Below are positions 7,047 through 15,752 of a DNA stretch of 34,896 nt, piece after piece. Under the pieces are notes generated by a model. The model ran no database searches. It was not told the origin of the DNA and saw only the letters and a program-made list of their open reading frames with translations. The stretch comes from an uncultured Bacteroidales bacterium (GTDB lineage Bacteria > Bacteroidota > Bacteroidia > Bacteroidales > FEN-979), in contig CAILVF010000032.1 in NCBI GenBank assembly GCA_903837605.1, positions 1 through 34,896 of the forward strand, written 5' to 3'. How positions within the stretch are numbered: position 1 is the first letter of the stretch; the number at the start of each line of letters is the position of its first letter. A program made the position numbers and the translations under genes.

Positions 7047-8778
7047 GATCCAGTTCTTCTCTCAGCTTCTGCAATGCAGGATTTTTTGCAGCCATTTTAT
7101 CAAATTTTTCTTTGTCGGTATAAGGTTTCAGCTCCCTGCTGTTCTCCTCGACTCTTGACGTGATGCTCAGTTTGTGATTGTCAAGCCTTGAACATAAGAA
7201 CCCAAGCATTTCCCCTTTTTTCTGGAAGAGATCGGTCTCAAGCAGTTTGTTCTCAAGTGAGATCTCAATGTTAAAACCGTCTTTAAGAACAGGAATATAG
7301 CCTGCCAGGCTGTTGTACAGATGGGGCATTTCGCTTTTCAGTCCTGCAACATATTCTTTCCAGGCTGTATTCAGGTCTTCCTGTGTAAACGGGGTTGCCT
7401 TATCATATAAAACCGGGATGTCCGATACCTCTGTATTGCTTTCCTTAGGTTTAACCGCCTGCTTTATCGAAATCGTTCCTGAAACAGTTTCTTTCAGATC
7501 TTTGAGTTTAACCGTGGCCTGGGCGGTTGTCGCCGCAGGGCGTGGTTTCTCAGCTATGGTCGTTTTGTGTTCCCGTGAAGGCAAAACGGCCGGGGCCGGG
7601 CGCTGCGTAGCTGCAGAAGGCTGGGGAATGATGTCAGGCTGGGTAGCATCCTGAACGCCCTTCTGTTTCATAACAGAAGGAGAAGGGTTGGCAGTCGAAC
7701 ACATCTGCATCAGCGCCAGCTCAAGATGGATGCGCTTGTTGTTGCTGGTCTTATAAGCCAGGTCGCAGCGGTTCCCAATGTCGAGAAGGCTAAGGAGATG
7801 AGCGGCATTGAAACCTGCTGACTGCTCGGCATAGCGGTTCCTGATTGATGGGGCTGTTTCCATCAGCTTCAGGGTTGAAGGATCCTTGCAAACGAGCAGG
7901 TTCCTCAGATGCTCTCCGAACCCAGTCAGAAAATGCTGTCCGTCAAATCCTTTCCCGATGATATCGTCAATGGTGAGCAGGGTCCCGGCAATATCGGCAT
8001 TCATTATCTGCTCTGTGATGCGGAAGTAATATTCGTAGTCAAGTACATTCAGGTTTTCGATGACGGTGGAATATTTCAGGTCATTACCGGCGAAACTCAC
8101 GAGCTGGTCGAAAATCGACAGGGCGTCACGCATAGCTCCGTCGGCTTTCTGGGCGATGATATGAAGGGCATCCTCCTCAACAGTTATATTTTCCCTGCCG
8201 GCTACGAACTTCAGGTGTCCGACCATGTCATCCGCAGTAATCCTTCTGAAATCAAATATCTGGCAACGTGAAAGGATGGTAGGAATTATTTTATGTTTTT
8301 CGGTGGTTGCAAGAATGAATTTCGCGTAGGGAGGAGGTTCTTCAAGGGTTTTCAGGAAAGCGTTAAACGCAGAAGCGGAGAGCATGTGCACTTCGTCTAT
8401 TATATACACCTTGTATTTCCCCATCTGGGGCGGTATCCTTACCTGGTCGACCAGGGTGCGGATGTCATCCACCGAATTATTTGAAGCTCCGTCAAGCTCA
8501 TAGATGTTGAAAGAAGAATTCTCGTTAAACGAGGTGCAGGACTGGCATTGGTCGCAGGCTTCGCCCGACTGAGAAAGGTTTTCACAGTTGATGGTTTTAG
8601 CCAGGATACGGGCGCAGGTTGTTTTGCCTACCCCTCTTGGCCCGCAAAATAAAAAAGCCTGGGCAAGCTGATTATGCCGGATCGCATTTTTTAAGGTATT
8701 AGTTATATTTGCCTGGCCAACAACGGTATCGAAAGTCTGTGGTCTGTATTTTCTTGCCGAAACGATGAAATTATCCAT
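7030..8778 (-). CDS. dnaX: DNA polymerase III subunit gamma/tau
   Basis: Clamp-loader ATPase of the replicase, 582 residues. FIVSARKYRPQTFDTVVGQ opens the AAA+ domain. Walker A is GPRGVGKTT (46-54), and zinc-ligand cysteines are C65, C75, C78 and C81. Walker B is DEVHML, sensor 1 is ATTEKHKI, and the ILSRCQIFDFRRI segment (about 170-180) completes the clamp-loader core. A Pro/Ala-rich linker (about 365-430) leads to a tau-like C-terminal region. I saw no A-run slippery site in the linker, so there is no sign of a gamma frameshift product. It is the first gene of a five-gene leftward run and is divergent from the deacetylase gene. A TACTTTTG box lies 33 bases upstream. Confidence 0.96.
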   Translation of the reverse strand: MDNFIVSARKYRPQTFDTVVGQANITNTLKNAIRHNQLAQAFLFCGPRGVGKTTCARILAKTINCENLSQSGEACDQCQSCTSFNENSSFNIYELDGASNNSVDDIRTLVDQVRIPPQMGKYKVYIIDEVHMLSASAFNAFLKTLEEPPPYAKFILATTEKHKIIPTILSRCQIFDFRRITADDMVGHLKFVAGRENITVEEDALHIIAQKADGAMRDALSIFDQLVSFAGNDLKYSTVIENLNVLDYEYYFRITEQIMNADIAGTLLTIDDIIGKGFDGQHFLTGFGEHLRNLLVCKDPSTLKLMETAPSIRNRYAEQSAGFNAAHLLSLLDIGNRCDLAYKTSNNKRIHLELALMQMCSTANPSPSVMKQKGVQDATQPDIIPQPSAATQRPAPAVLPSREHKTTIAEKPRPAATTAQATVKLKDLKETVSGTISIKQAVKPKESNTEVSDIPVLYDKATPFTQEDLNTAWKEYVAGLKSEMPHLYNSLAGYIPVLKDGFNIEISLENKLLETDLFQKKGEMLGFLCSRLDNHKLSITSRVEENSRELKPYTDKEKFDKMAAKNPALQKLREELDLEIEY

Positions 8779-8810
8779 TTTTCCTTCAGTTCTGTTCCAA
8801 ATTTCTGAAT

Positions 8811-8818
8811 CAAAAGTA
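8811..8818 (-). promoter_or_regulatory. Putative -7 box (TACTTTTG) of the dnaX run
   Basis: The minus strand reads TACTTTTG, matching TAnnTTTG, 32 bases ahead of the dnaX ATG in the 89-base divergent spacer. No good -33 TTTG was seen at 19-21 bases. Placement in a divergent intergenic region supports it. Confidence 0.45.
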
Positions 8819-8867
8819 CGAAAGTTTTCGTTTTTTCTTTAATTTGGCAACATCAAATGCCTGAACA

Positions 8868-10175
8868 ATGATCCTGGTCTATACCCAATCTGTTACCAAC
8901 CGCCTGCGGTATATCAGCAAACTGATATTTGGCGAATTGCTTGGAACAGATTGTGCCTTCACCAACTTCCAGGACGATTTTTTATCATTTGAAGGACCCA
9001 AGCTGGTATATGCGCCTCAGCCGTTGGGAAATGAGCTTTTCATTGCATCAAACAGCCTGTTATTCGAGGAAACGGTATTCCCGATAGATCCTCTTTTAGC
9101 TGAAGATGATGGTCTCGCTGTGATCTTCCCTGCCACGCATGAAAAATCTTCATTATCCTTCGATCCCTTTGCCGCCTGTTTTTACATGGTTACCAGGTAC
9201 GAGGAGTATGAAAAGCAAAAGCATGACCAATACGGCCGGTTTCCCGCTCACGCTTCCATCGCTGTGAAAGGGAAGTTTCTTGAGATGCCTGTGGTTCATT
9301 TCTGGGCCGACCGGCTTGCCGAGGTGATTACCAAACGTTTCCCGGGAGTACAAATAAAAAGGCCGGAGTACTCGTTTATCCCAACCATTGATATTGACCA
9401 TGCCTATGCGTACAGATGCCGGGGATTGTCAAGGACCGGGGGAGGTGTCGCAAGGGCGCTGATGAAATTTGATTTTTACGATGTCCTGACGAGGCTTAAA
9501 GTGCTGACCGGCGCTGAATCAGACCCATACGACACATACGAATATATTCAGCAGGTTCATTCACGTTACGGCCTCAGCCCTTATTATTTTATGCTGTTTG
9601 CCGATTACGGAGGGGATGACAACAATGTCCCGGTAACGCATAAGGCGCTTCATAAGCTTATACTTAGTCTTGACTATGATAAGAGAGTGGGGATTCACCC
9701 GTCACTCTCATCCAACAAGCACCTGAGGAAACTTGACAAGGAATATTCGGGACTCAGCCAGGTTCTGGGGCGGGATATCACTTTCAGCCGGCAGCACTTC
9801 ATGAAAATATCCTTTCCCAGGACTTACCATAACCTGATCAACGTGGGGATCACCGACGATTTCTCCATGGGATACGCTTCCCATCCCGGCTTCAGGAGTG
9901 GCATCGCAAGGCCGTACTATTTCTTTGACCTTACCAAGAATGAAACCCTTCCCTTAAAAATTCATCCTGTCACCCTGATGGATGTAACAATGAAAGATTA
10001 CTTACGTCTAACGCCAGAACAAAGTATTGAAACCATTCATCATATGATCTCGATGGTAAGATCTGTAGGTGGTGAGTTTATAAGCCTTTGCCATAATGAG
10101 ACTTTCTCGGAATATGGCCGTTGGCTGGGTTGGCGTAACATTTATGAAGAACTGCTGAGGTTTGCAGTACATTAG
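8868..10175 (+). CDS. Polysaccharide deacetylase-like protein (DUF7033 + CE4-like domain)
   Basis: A 435-residue protein recognised as the Bacteroidota polysaccharide-deacetylase-family type with an N-terminal DUF7033 region (about 1-150) and a NodB/CE4-like C-terminal region. FIPTIDIDHAYAY (about 170-182) holds the metal-binding DxD pair, RVGIHPS (about 275) a conserved His, and ISLCHNETFS near the C-terminus another. No signal peptide is evident. CE4 enzymes remove acetyl groups from N-acetylated sugars; whether this one is catalytic cannot be shown here. It overlaps the following acyltransferase gene by up to 14 bases, so the two are probably translated together and may modify the same envelope polymer. 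Confidence 0.8.
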   Translation: MILVYTQSVTNRLRYISKLIFGELLGTDCAFTNFQDDFLSFEGPKLVYAPQPLGNELFIASNSLLFEETVFPIDPLLAEDDGLAVIFPATHEKSSLSFDPFAACFYMVTRYEEYEKQKHDQYGRFPAHASIAVKGKFLEMPVVHFWADRLAEVITKRFPGVQIKRPEYSFIPTIDIDHAYAYRCRGLSRTGGGVARALMKFDFYDVLTRLKVLTGAESDPYDTYEYIQQVHSRYGLSPYYFMLFADYGGDDNNVPVTHKALHKLILSLDYDKRVGIHPSLSSNKHLRKLDKEYSGLSQVLGRDITFSRQHFMKISFPRTYHNLINVGITDDFSMGYASHPGFRSGIARPYYFFDLTKNETLPLKIHPVTLMDVTMKDYLRLTPEQSIETIHHMISMVRSVGGEFISLCHNETFSEYGRWLGWRNIYEELLRFAVH

Positions 10176-11124
10176 GGAAATGATCAGCTATTTAAAGCAC
10201 TACGAAATCGACAAGGCCAGGTGGGACAGATGTATAAGTCAGTCCCTGGACCGCAGGGTTTATGCTTTTTCGTGGTACCTGGATATCGTTTCCCCTGCCT
10301 GGGAAGCCCTGGTTTCGGATAATTATTCCTCTGTGTTTCCGCTTACCCCGGGTCGCAAGGCAGGCATAAACTACCTCTTTCAACCTTATTTCGCCCAGCA
10401 GCTCGGTTTGTTTTCCTTAAACCCAATCGATAAGGAAGATGCAGACAGGTTTATGAATTGCATCCCCTCACGTTTCAGGTATGTCGATATCCAGGTTACA
10501 CCCGGGTTCGTCCCCGGGGGAGAGGATACTATGCTTATTCCAAGGGCTAACCATGAACTTGACCTGGGTGGAACTTATGAGGAGATCGTTGCCGGTTTTT
10601 CCCAGAATACCCGGAGGAACATCAGGAAAGCAATGGATTCGGGAGTAAATACCGGGCGAAATCTCCGTCCTGAAGAGCTGGTCAGATTATTCCGTGAGAA
10701 TTTCGGGAAGAGGGAGGGGAAGCTGAATGATATCCATTATCAAAGAATGGAGAAGCTGATGGCTACGGCGGCGGAAAGGGGAAGCGGCCATGTCAGAGGT
10801 GCATTTGACGAAGAAGGGTTGTTGTCCTCTGCAGCTTTCTTCCTTAATGATGGAGCCAGGGTATATTTCCTGTTTGCCGCCTCAGCTCCACCTGCAAGGG
10901 AGAATGGTGCGATGTTCCTGCTTATAGAACAATTCATTAAAGAGAACGCAGGAGCAAATCTTATCCTTGATTTTGAGGGCGGCGATGATCCGAATCTCGG
11001 GAGGTTCTATAAAAGTTTTGGTGCAAGGGAGATATTGTATCACAGGGTCCTCAGGAACCGTCTCCCGGGATTGATGAAGGCAGGATTAATGCTGGGCAGA
11101 ATGATAAGGGAGAGAGTAAAATAG
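10162..11124 (+). CDS. FemAB/GNAT-like acyltransferase family protein
   Basis: A 320-residue protein of the GNAT superfamily, closest by eye to BioF2/FemAB-like proteins. FSWYLDIVSPAWEALV (about 37-52) is a characteristic start. YEEIVAGFSQNTRRNIRKA (about 139-157) and the C-terminal acyl-binding stretch LILDFEGGDDPNLGRFYKSFGA (about 277-298) fit the fold. Such proteins transfer aminoacyl or acyl groups to cell-wall or glycan acceptors; the substrate is unknown. Two starts are possible. The ATG at 10162 overlaps the deacetylase gene by 14 bases. The ATG at 10180 follows its stop by four bases and is preceded by AGGG, and gives MISYLKHYEIDKARWD, which I slightly prefer. It is the operon partner of the deacetylase. 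Confidence 0.75.
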   Translation: MQYIREMISYLKHYEIDKARWDRCISQSLDRRVYAFSWYLDIVSPAWEALVSDNYSSVFPLTPGRKAGINYLFQPYFAQQLGLFSLNPIDKEDADRFMNCIPSRFRYVDIQVTPGFVPGGEDTMLIPRANHELDLGGTYEEIVAGFSQNTRRNIRKAMDSGVNTGRNLRPEELVRLFRENFGKREGKLNDIHYQRMEKLMATAAERGSGHVRGAFDEEGLLSSAAFFLNDGARVYFLFAASAPPARENGAMFLLIEQFIKENAGANLILDFEGGDDPNLGRFYKSFGAREILYHRVLRNRLPGLMKAGLMLGRMIRERVK

Positions 11125-11125
11125 G

Positions 11126-11133
11126 TACATTTG
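11126..11133 (+). promoter_or_regulatory. Putative -7 box (TACATTTG) of upp
   Basis: TACATTTG matches the TAnnTTTG consensus and lies 23 bases before the upp ATG, immediately after the preceding stop codon. This suggests upp and the genes after it can be transcribed independently of the deacetylase pair. No convincing -33 element was found. Confidence 0.4.
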
Positions 11134-11156
11134 TCAAAATCATCAAACAACAGGCC

Positions 11157-11816
11157 ATGATCCATATTTTGTCAAACACACCTTCGATACTGAATGTTTT
11201 CATTTCGGAGATCCGTGACGCAGAAATCCAGAAGGACCGCATGAGGTTCAGGTTCAACCTTGAACGGATAGGGGAGGTCTTTGCCTACGAAATAAGCAGG
11301 CAGATGGCCTATGTGGAAAAAGAGGTTGCGACCCAGCTTGGGTTTGCCATGGTGCCTGTACTTATTGAGAACCCTGTCCTTGCCGTTATCCTGAGGGCCG
11401 GATTGCCTTTTCACCAGGGGTTTCTCAATTATTTTGACCGTGCCGACAATGCCTTTATCTCGGCCCACAGGAAAACCCATAAGGATGGTTCGTTTACAAT
11501 AAACGTGGAATATTCACAAGTTCCCGACCTGAACGACAAGGTCCTGATTATTTGCGATGCCATGCTTGCTTCGGGGACATCCATTGTTAATACCTACAGG
11601 GACCTTTTGCTGAAAGGCAAGCCAAAGCATATCCATATTGTTTCGGTGCTTGCCAGCGAAGAAGGAATTGATTATATAAAAAAACATATACCGCAGCAAA
11701 ACCTCGACATCTGGCTTGGTGTTGTTGACGAGGAACTGACTGCTCAATCACTCATTGTACCCGGCCTGGGTGATGCCGGTGACCTTGCATTCGGGAAAAA
11801 AGACATCAACACATGA
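11157..11816 (+). CDS. upp: Uracil phosphoribosyltransferase
   Basis: Pyrimidine salvage enzyme making UMP from uracil and PRPP, cytosolic, 219 residues. The PRPP-binding loop is CDAMLASGTS (about 138-147), corresponding to the DPMLATG motif of E. coli Upp. The uracil-binding C-terminus reads VPGLGDAGDLAFG (about 201-213), very close to the canonical GPGLGDAGD box. AVILRAGLPFHQGF (about 79-92) is the conserved family segment. The stop codon overlaps the ATG of the next permease gene as ATGA, indicating translational coupling although the two functions are unrelated. Confidence 0.95.
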   Translation: MIHILSNTPSILNVFISEIRDAEIQKDRMRFRFNLERIGEVFAYEISRQMAYVEKEVATQLGFAMVPVLIENPVLAVILRAGLPFHQGFLNYFDRADNAFISAHRKTHKDGSFTINVEYSQVPDLNDKVLIICDAMLASGTSIVNTYRDLLLKGKPKHIHIVSVLASEEGIDYIKKHIPQQNLDIWLGVVDEELTAQSLIVPGLGDAGDLAFGKKDINT

Positions 11817-13057
11817 AAAACTCACTTGCTCTTGAAAATGTTAAGATCTCGCTGGATTCTATTAGAAGCCATCTTCTCAGGACCATTCTGACCATTCTGA
11901 TCATCGCTTTCGGGATCATGGCCCTGGTTGGTATTCTTACGGCTACTGATTCCATCAAATATTATCTTACCCAGAACTTCTCCATGATGGGTTCTAATAC
12001 CTTTACAATCAGGAACCGCAGCATGAATGTTCATATGGGGAACGACAACCAGGTTCAGAAGCGGTATGATCCTATTACCTATGCCCAGGCCATGGAGTTT
12101 AAAAAACGCTTCGACCTCCCGGCAAATACTGCGGTATTTATGTTCGCCTCTTTTGGGGTGACACTTAAATACAGCTCGAATAAAACCAATCCGAATACCC
12201 GGGTGATGGGTACCGACGAGGATTATATAATAACTTCAGGTGACGAGATTGAGAAGGGCAGGAATTTCTCGGGCAATGAGATAGAGCAGGGCCTTTCGGT
12301 TTGCATACTCGGGGCGGATGTAGTAAAAAGCCTTTTTAAAAACAATGAGAATCCACTGGATAAGGTTATCTCGATAGGCCCCGGGAAATACAGGGTCATC
12401 GGATTGCTGAAATCGAAGGGTTCCAGCATGGGGTTCAGCGGGGACAGGAATGCCCTGATACCCTTAAATAATTGCAGGAAAGAATTTCCAAGGCCTAACC
12501 TTTCATTTACCATTAATGTAATGGCCAAGCGGCCCGACCTGGTGGATCCCGCAGTTGGCGAAGCCAGCGGGATATTCCGAAGCATCCGTAAAGTACCGGT
12601 AGGCATAGAAAACACCTTTGAGATCACAAAAAGCGATAATATCGCCAAAATGCTGATTGAAAACATAAAGTATGTGACCTATGCCGCAACCCTGATCGGC
12701 CTCATCACTCTGATGGGTGCAGCTATCGGCCTCATGAACATCATGCTGGTCTCGGTAACTGAGAGGACCCGCGAAATCGGGATACGCAAGGCTATCGGTG
12801 CTACAAGGCGGGTGATAAGAAACCAGTTTCTTGTGGAAGCCGTTGTCATCGGACAGTTAGGAGGTGCGCTCGGTATAACCCTGGGGATCATGATAGGCAA
12901 TATTATCTCGCTATTGATCGGCAGCGCCTTCATAATTCCCTGGATGTGGATTTTGACAGGCGTTGTGCTTTGTTTTTTTGTGGCTCTGATTTCAGGCATC
13001 ATCCCTGCGAGGAAAGCTGCCAACCTCGACCCTATTGAATCTCTCCGCTACGAATAA
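11813..13057 (+). CDS. ABC transporter permease, MacB/FtsX type
   Basis: A 414-residue inner-membrane protein. One N-terminal helix (about 22-45) is followed by a large periplasmic MacB_PCD-like domain (about 46-280). The C-terminal FtsX domain has three helices at about 285-312, 340-370 and 375-400. ERTREIGIRKAIGATRRVI is the FtsX/MacB coupling segment and ARKAANLDPIESLRYE the typical C-terminus. Such permeases work with a separate LolD/MacB-type ATPase in mechanotransmission, efflux or lipoprotein trafficking. No ATPase or membrane-fusion protein is encoded nearby, so its partner must lie elsewhere. It overlaps upp by four bases and precedes the helicase gene by eight. Confidence 0.93.
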   Translation: MKNSLALENVKISLDSIRSHLLRTILTILIIAFGIMALVGILTATDSIKYYLTQNFSMMGSNTFTIRNRSMNVHMGNDNQVQKRYDPITYAQAMEFKKRFDLPANTAVFMFASFGVTLKYSSNKTNPNTRVMGTDEDYIITSGDEIEKGRNFSGNEIEQGLSVCILGADVVKSLFKNNENPLDKVISIGPGKYRVIGLLKSKGSSMGFSGDRNALIPLNNCRKEFPRPNLSFTINVMAKRPDLVDPAVGEASGIFRSIRKVPVGIENTFEITKSDNIAKMLIENIKYVTYAATLIGLITLMGAAIGLMNIMLVSVTERTREIGIRKAIGATRRVIRNQFLVEAVVIGQLGGALGITLGIMIGNIISLLIGSAFIIPWMWILTGVVLCFFVALISGIIPARKAANLDPIESLRYE

Positions 13058-13065
13058 TTTCTGAT

Positions 13066-14505
13066 ATGGATGTGAAGTCGGTCATATCCACCCTGGTGCA
13101 GGAATTCCCCTATGAACCAACCGGCTGCCAGAGGAGGCTCATGGGCAACCTGGCTGTTTTTCTCACCCTGGGCTGGAAAAAATCGAATGCCCTGTTTGTA
13201 TTAAAAGGGTATGCCGGAACCGGTAAGACCACTGTTGTAAAAGCCCTGGTGAATGTTTTGCCTCAAATGGGGAAGCGCATTGTACTGATGGCGCCAACGG
13301 GGAGGGCAGCGAAGGTTCTTTCGAGCTATACAGGCCTTCCCGCTCACACCATCCACCGAAAAATATATTTTGCCTGGACCTCCAAGGAAGGGAATATCGT
13401 CATGAGGCTTCAGAAAAACCATCATAAACACACCTTGTTCGTTGTTGACGAGGCCAGTATGATCCCTCATGTGACCAAGGCTGAAGGCCAGCTGTTCTCT
13501 ACCCGTAACCTTCTCGATGACTTGTTCGCCTACGTTCAGTCGGGGGAGAACTGCAGGATCCTGTTCATTGGCGATACGGCACAGCTTCCACCGGTTGGCC
13601 TGGATGAAAGCCCGGCACTTGACACAGCGTTCCTTAAACAGGCATACAGCCTCGAAATCGATGAAGATGAGCTTACCGAGGTGGTACGCCAGAGCAGGGA
13701 GTCGGGCATACTGCAGAATGCTACCCTGATCAGGGATGAGATCCCTGAGAAAAAAGTCAGCTTCCCGCTTTTCAGCCTGAAAAATTACAGCGATGTGGTC
13801 AGGATCAACAGCTCTGAACTTGAAGAGATGCTGAACAGGGCTTTTTCTGGTGCCGGCAAGGATAATAACGTTGTGATCTGCAGGTCCAATAAACGGGCCA
13901 ATATCTTCAACCGTGAGATCAGGAACCGTATACTTTTCTTTGACGGGGAAATATCAACGGGCGACTACCTGATGGTTGTCAAGAACAATTATTTCTGGCT
14001 TCCCCCCGGATCATCCGCCGGTTTCATCGCTAACGGCGATATCGTCGAACTGATCAGGATCAGGAAAATCGAAGAGCTTTATGGTTTCAGGTTTGCCGAT
14101 GTCACTATCCGTTTTCTCGATTATCCCGATGAGAAGGAACTCGATGTGAAGATCATCCTCGATACCCTGATGGCCGATTCGCCTGCGCTTCCGCAGCAGG
14201 AAAACAACAGGCTGTTCCAAACGGTTATGGAAGATTATGCCGATCTGCCGACAAGAAAAGAGAAGGTGGAGAAAGTTAAACTCAGCGGGCATTTCAACGC
14301 CCTCCAGGTGAAGTTTGCCTATGCGCTCACTTGTCATAAAACCCAGGGCGGGCAATGGGATACGGTATTTATCGACCAGGGATATGTGACCGAACGAATG
14401 TTGAACACCGAATTTTTACGCTGGCTTTATACGGCGGTTACCCGTGCGACAAAAAAGCTGTACCTCGTAAACTTTGAAAACAGGTTCTTCGATAAAAGTG
14501 AATAG
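13066..14505 (+). CDS. RecD-like SF1 DNA helicase (AAA family ATPase)
   Basis: A 479-residue superfamily 1B helicase of the RecD2/Dda-like group. Walker A is GYAGTGKTT (48-56). Motif Ia is APTGRAAKVL, motif II VVDEASMI, and motif III FIGDTAQLPPVG. The C-terminal UvrD_C_2 region carries ALTCHKTQGGQWDTV, and the last motif is WLYTAVTRATKKL. It probably unwinds DNA 5' to 3' in repair or recombination; without RecBC partners here it is best seen as a standalone enzyme. The last codons, including the TAG stop, lie inside the first unit of a heptad repeat array starting at 14498. The repeat therefore supplies the end of the reading frame. Confidence 0.92.
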   Translation: MDVKSVISTLVQEFPYEPTGCQRRLMGNLAVFLTLGWKKSNALFVLKGYAGTGKTTVVKALVNVLPQMGKRIVLMAPTGRAAKVLSSYTGLPAHTIHRKIYFAWTSKEGNIVMRLQKNHHKHTLFVVDEASMIPHVTKAEGQLFSTRNLLDDLFAYVQSGENCRILFIGDTAQLPPVGLDESPALDTAFLKQAYSLEIDEDELTEVVRQSRESGILQNATLIRDEIPEKKVSFPLFSLKNYSDVVRINSSELEEMLNRAFSGAGKDNNVVICRSNKRANIFNREIRNRILFFDGEISTGDYLMVVKNNYFWLPPGSSAGFIANGDIVELIRIRKIEELYGFRFADVTIRFLDYPDEKELDVKIILDTLMADSPALPQQENNRLFQTVMEDYADLPTRKEKVEKVKLSGHFNALQVKFAYALTCHKTQGGQWDTVFIDQGYVTERMLNTEFLRWLYTAVTRATKKLYLVNFENRFFDKSE

Positions 14506-14605
14506 TGACTGGTGAACGGGGACTGGTGACCGGTGACTGCCGACTTGTGATTTTTTTACTACTTGTTCACTATTCACTATTCACTGTTCATTGCTCACTA
14601 TTCAA
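14498..14605. repeat. Heptad array A: GTGANYR units followed by inverted copies
   Basis: From 14498 to 14553 the sequence divides into eight 7-base units of the GTGAATA/GTGACTG type, the last two degenerate. After a short T-rich core, 14564-14605 holds six units in inverted orientation (TATTCAC/TGTTCAC type). The arms can pair in several registers; for example the 11 bases at 14498-14508 have perfect complements at 14567-14577 and 14574-14584. The first unit contains the stop codon of the helicase gene. It could fold as a large 3'-end hairpin in the mRNA. It is the same unit family as array B1. Confidence 0.85.
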
Positions 14606-14653
14606 AGTGTAACATTTTCATTCAGGCTTCGTCTATACCACATTGCTTCAAGT

Positions 14654-14668
14654 AAAATCATTCTAAAT
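14654..14668 (+). promoter_or_regulatory. Recurrent motif AAAATCATTCTAAAT ahead of the barrel gene
   Basis: This element shares 15 identical bases (AAATCATTCTAAATT) with the region upstream of spoT. Related sequences sit before fur and the TonB receptor. The TCTAAAT half-site resembles Fur-type operators as I recall them from Bacteroidota. Its closeness to the ATG (8 bases) would suit a repressor site. Function is inferred. Confidence 0.35.
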
Positions 14669-14676
14669 TATACGAT

Positions 14677-15627
14677 ATGAAAAGACCAGGTATTTTTTTA
14701 TTGGTTCTGATGTTGGCCGGATTGATCTCTGTTTCAGGTTATGCGCAGGACAAAAAAGAACATAAACATCATTCCTGCAGCGATTCCTCAAAGTTTGAGA
14801 TGCAGGGTGTGACCATAAAGAGAATCGGTAAAGATTCAATGGTAGTCTATGTAAGGACTAAGGAATTTACAAAGGAAATGACAAATTGGAGAGAATTTCC
14901 TCCCTGTCCTTTCGCACGTAAAGGTAAATACAACGGTCACTGGGCAGGGGTGGAACTCGGCATCAACGGCTATGTGAACAGTAACTTCAATATGAACTTC
15001 GATCCGAAGTATCCCTATATGAATATGAATACCGCCCGCTCCATGGTAGTAAACCTGAACCCGTTTGAATTCAACGTGAACCTGGTGAAGAACAAGCTGG
15101 GCTTTACCTCGGGCCTTGGTTTCCAGTTGAGCAATTATTATTTCACGGGAAATTATGTCATGATCCCCGACAGTTCCCAGCTTGTTGCATACAAGGTCAA
15201 GGATGGCAACAATAACTATGTAGGGCTGAAGCAGGACAAGCTTTTTGTTAGTTATCTGAATATTCCTCTTTTGTTCGAGTTCCAGACAAACGCAAAACGC
15301 AAACTGAACAGTTTTCACGTTTCAGTCGGTGTGATAGGAGGGGTGCGCCTTTGTTCCTATTCGAAGCAGAAATACAACAGCATTGATCAGACTTATTACC
15401 TTGTCGATGATAAAGGCAACCGGCTGGCATCATATTACGTTGGGGACAATGTGGTGCGTTCACATGGGGCCTATCACCTGAGCCCGTTTAAGCTGGATGC
15501 ATCATTCAGGATCGGCTGGTCTTTCCTTAATTTGTTTGCCACCTATTCGCTAACGCCTATGTTCCAGGACAACCAGGGTCCAAAGCTTTTTCCATGGACG
15601 GTGGGGATAACGTTGCTGGGATTTTAA
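14677..15627 (+). CDS. Predicted outer-membrane beta-barrel protein, function unknown
   Basis: A 316-residue exported protein. A signal peptide spans about 1-24 (ending SGYAQ), then a His/Lys-rich segment near 26-34. From about residue 90 there are alternating hydrophobic/polar strands typical of PorT-like/OMP_b-brl_2 barrels. GVELGINGY, LGFTSGLGFQLSNYYF and SVGVIGGVRL are strand-like repeats, and FPWTVGITLLGF is a plausible terminal strand with a C-terminal Phe. No enzymatic motif is visible. The gene is bracketed by heptad arrays A and B1, both of the GTGACTG family and in the same orientation, and is preceded by an AAATCATTCTAAATT motif. Confidence is high that it is a real secreted gene and moderate for a barrel. 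Confidence 0.75.
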   Translation: MKRPGIFLLVLMLAGLISVSGYAQDKKEHKHHSCSDSSKFEMQGVTIKRIGKDSMVVYVRTKEFTKEMTNWREFPPCPFARKGKYNGHWAGVELGINGYVNSNFNMNFDPKYPYMNMNTARSMVVNLNPFEFNVNLVKNKLGFTSGLGFQLSNYYFTGNYVMIPDSSQLVAYKVKDGNNNYVGLKQDKLFVSYLNIPLLFEFQTNAKRKLNSFHVSVGVIGGVRLCSYSKQKYNSIDQTYYLVDDKGNRLASYYVGDNVVRSHGAYHLSPFKLDASFRIGWSFLNLFATYSLTPMFQDNQGPKLFPWTVGITLLGF

Positions 15628-15633
15628 ACCAGA

Positions 15634-15752
15634 GACTGGCGACTGTCGACTGGTGAATAGTGACTGGTGACTGGGGAATAGTGAATAGTTAACGGTGACT
15701 GGTGAATAGTGAACGGTGACTGGTGACTGGTGACTGGGAATCAGTGAATATA
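15634..15752. repeat. Heptad array B1: 17 units of GACTGGT/GAATAGT type
   Basis: Starting six bases after the barrel gene stop, 119 bases divide into exactly 17 heptads with consensus GA(C/A)T(G/A)GT and no insertion or deletion. Units include GACTGGT, GAATAGT, GACTGGG and GAACGGT. It is the same family and orientation as the forward arm of array A. Confidence 0.9.

Noticed and set aside
7400..7700. Programmed frameshift in dnaX giving a gamma subunit
   Set aside because: I found no A-run slippery sequence in the linker region, so there is no evidence for it.
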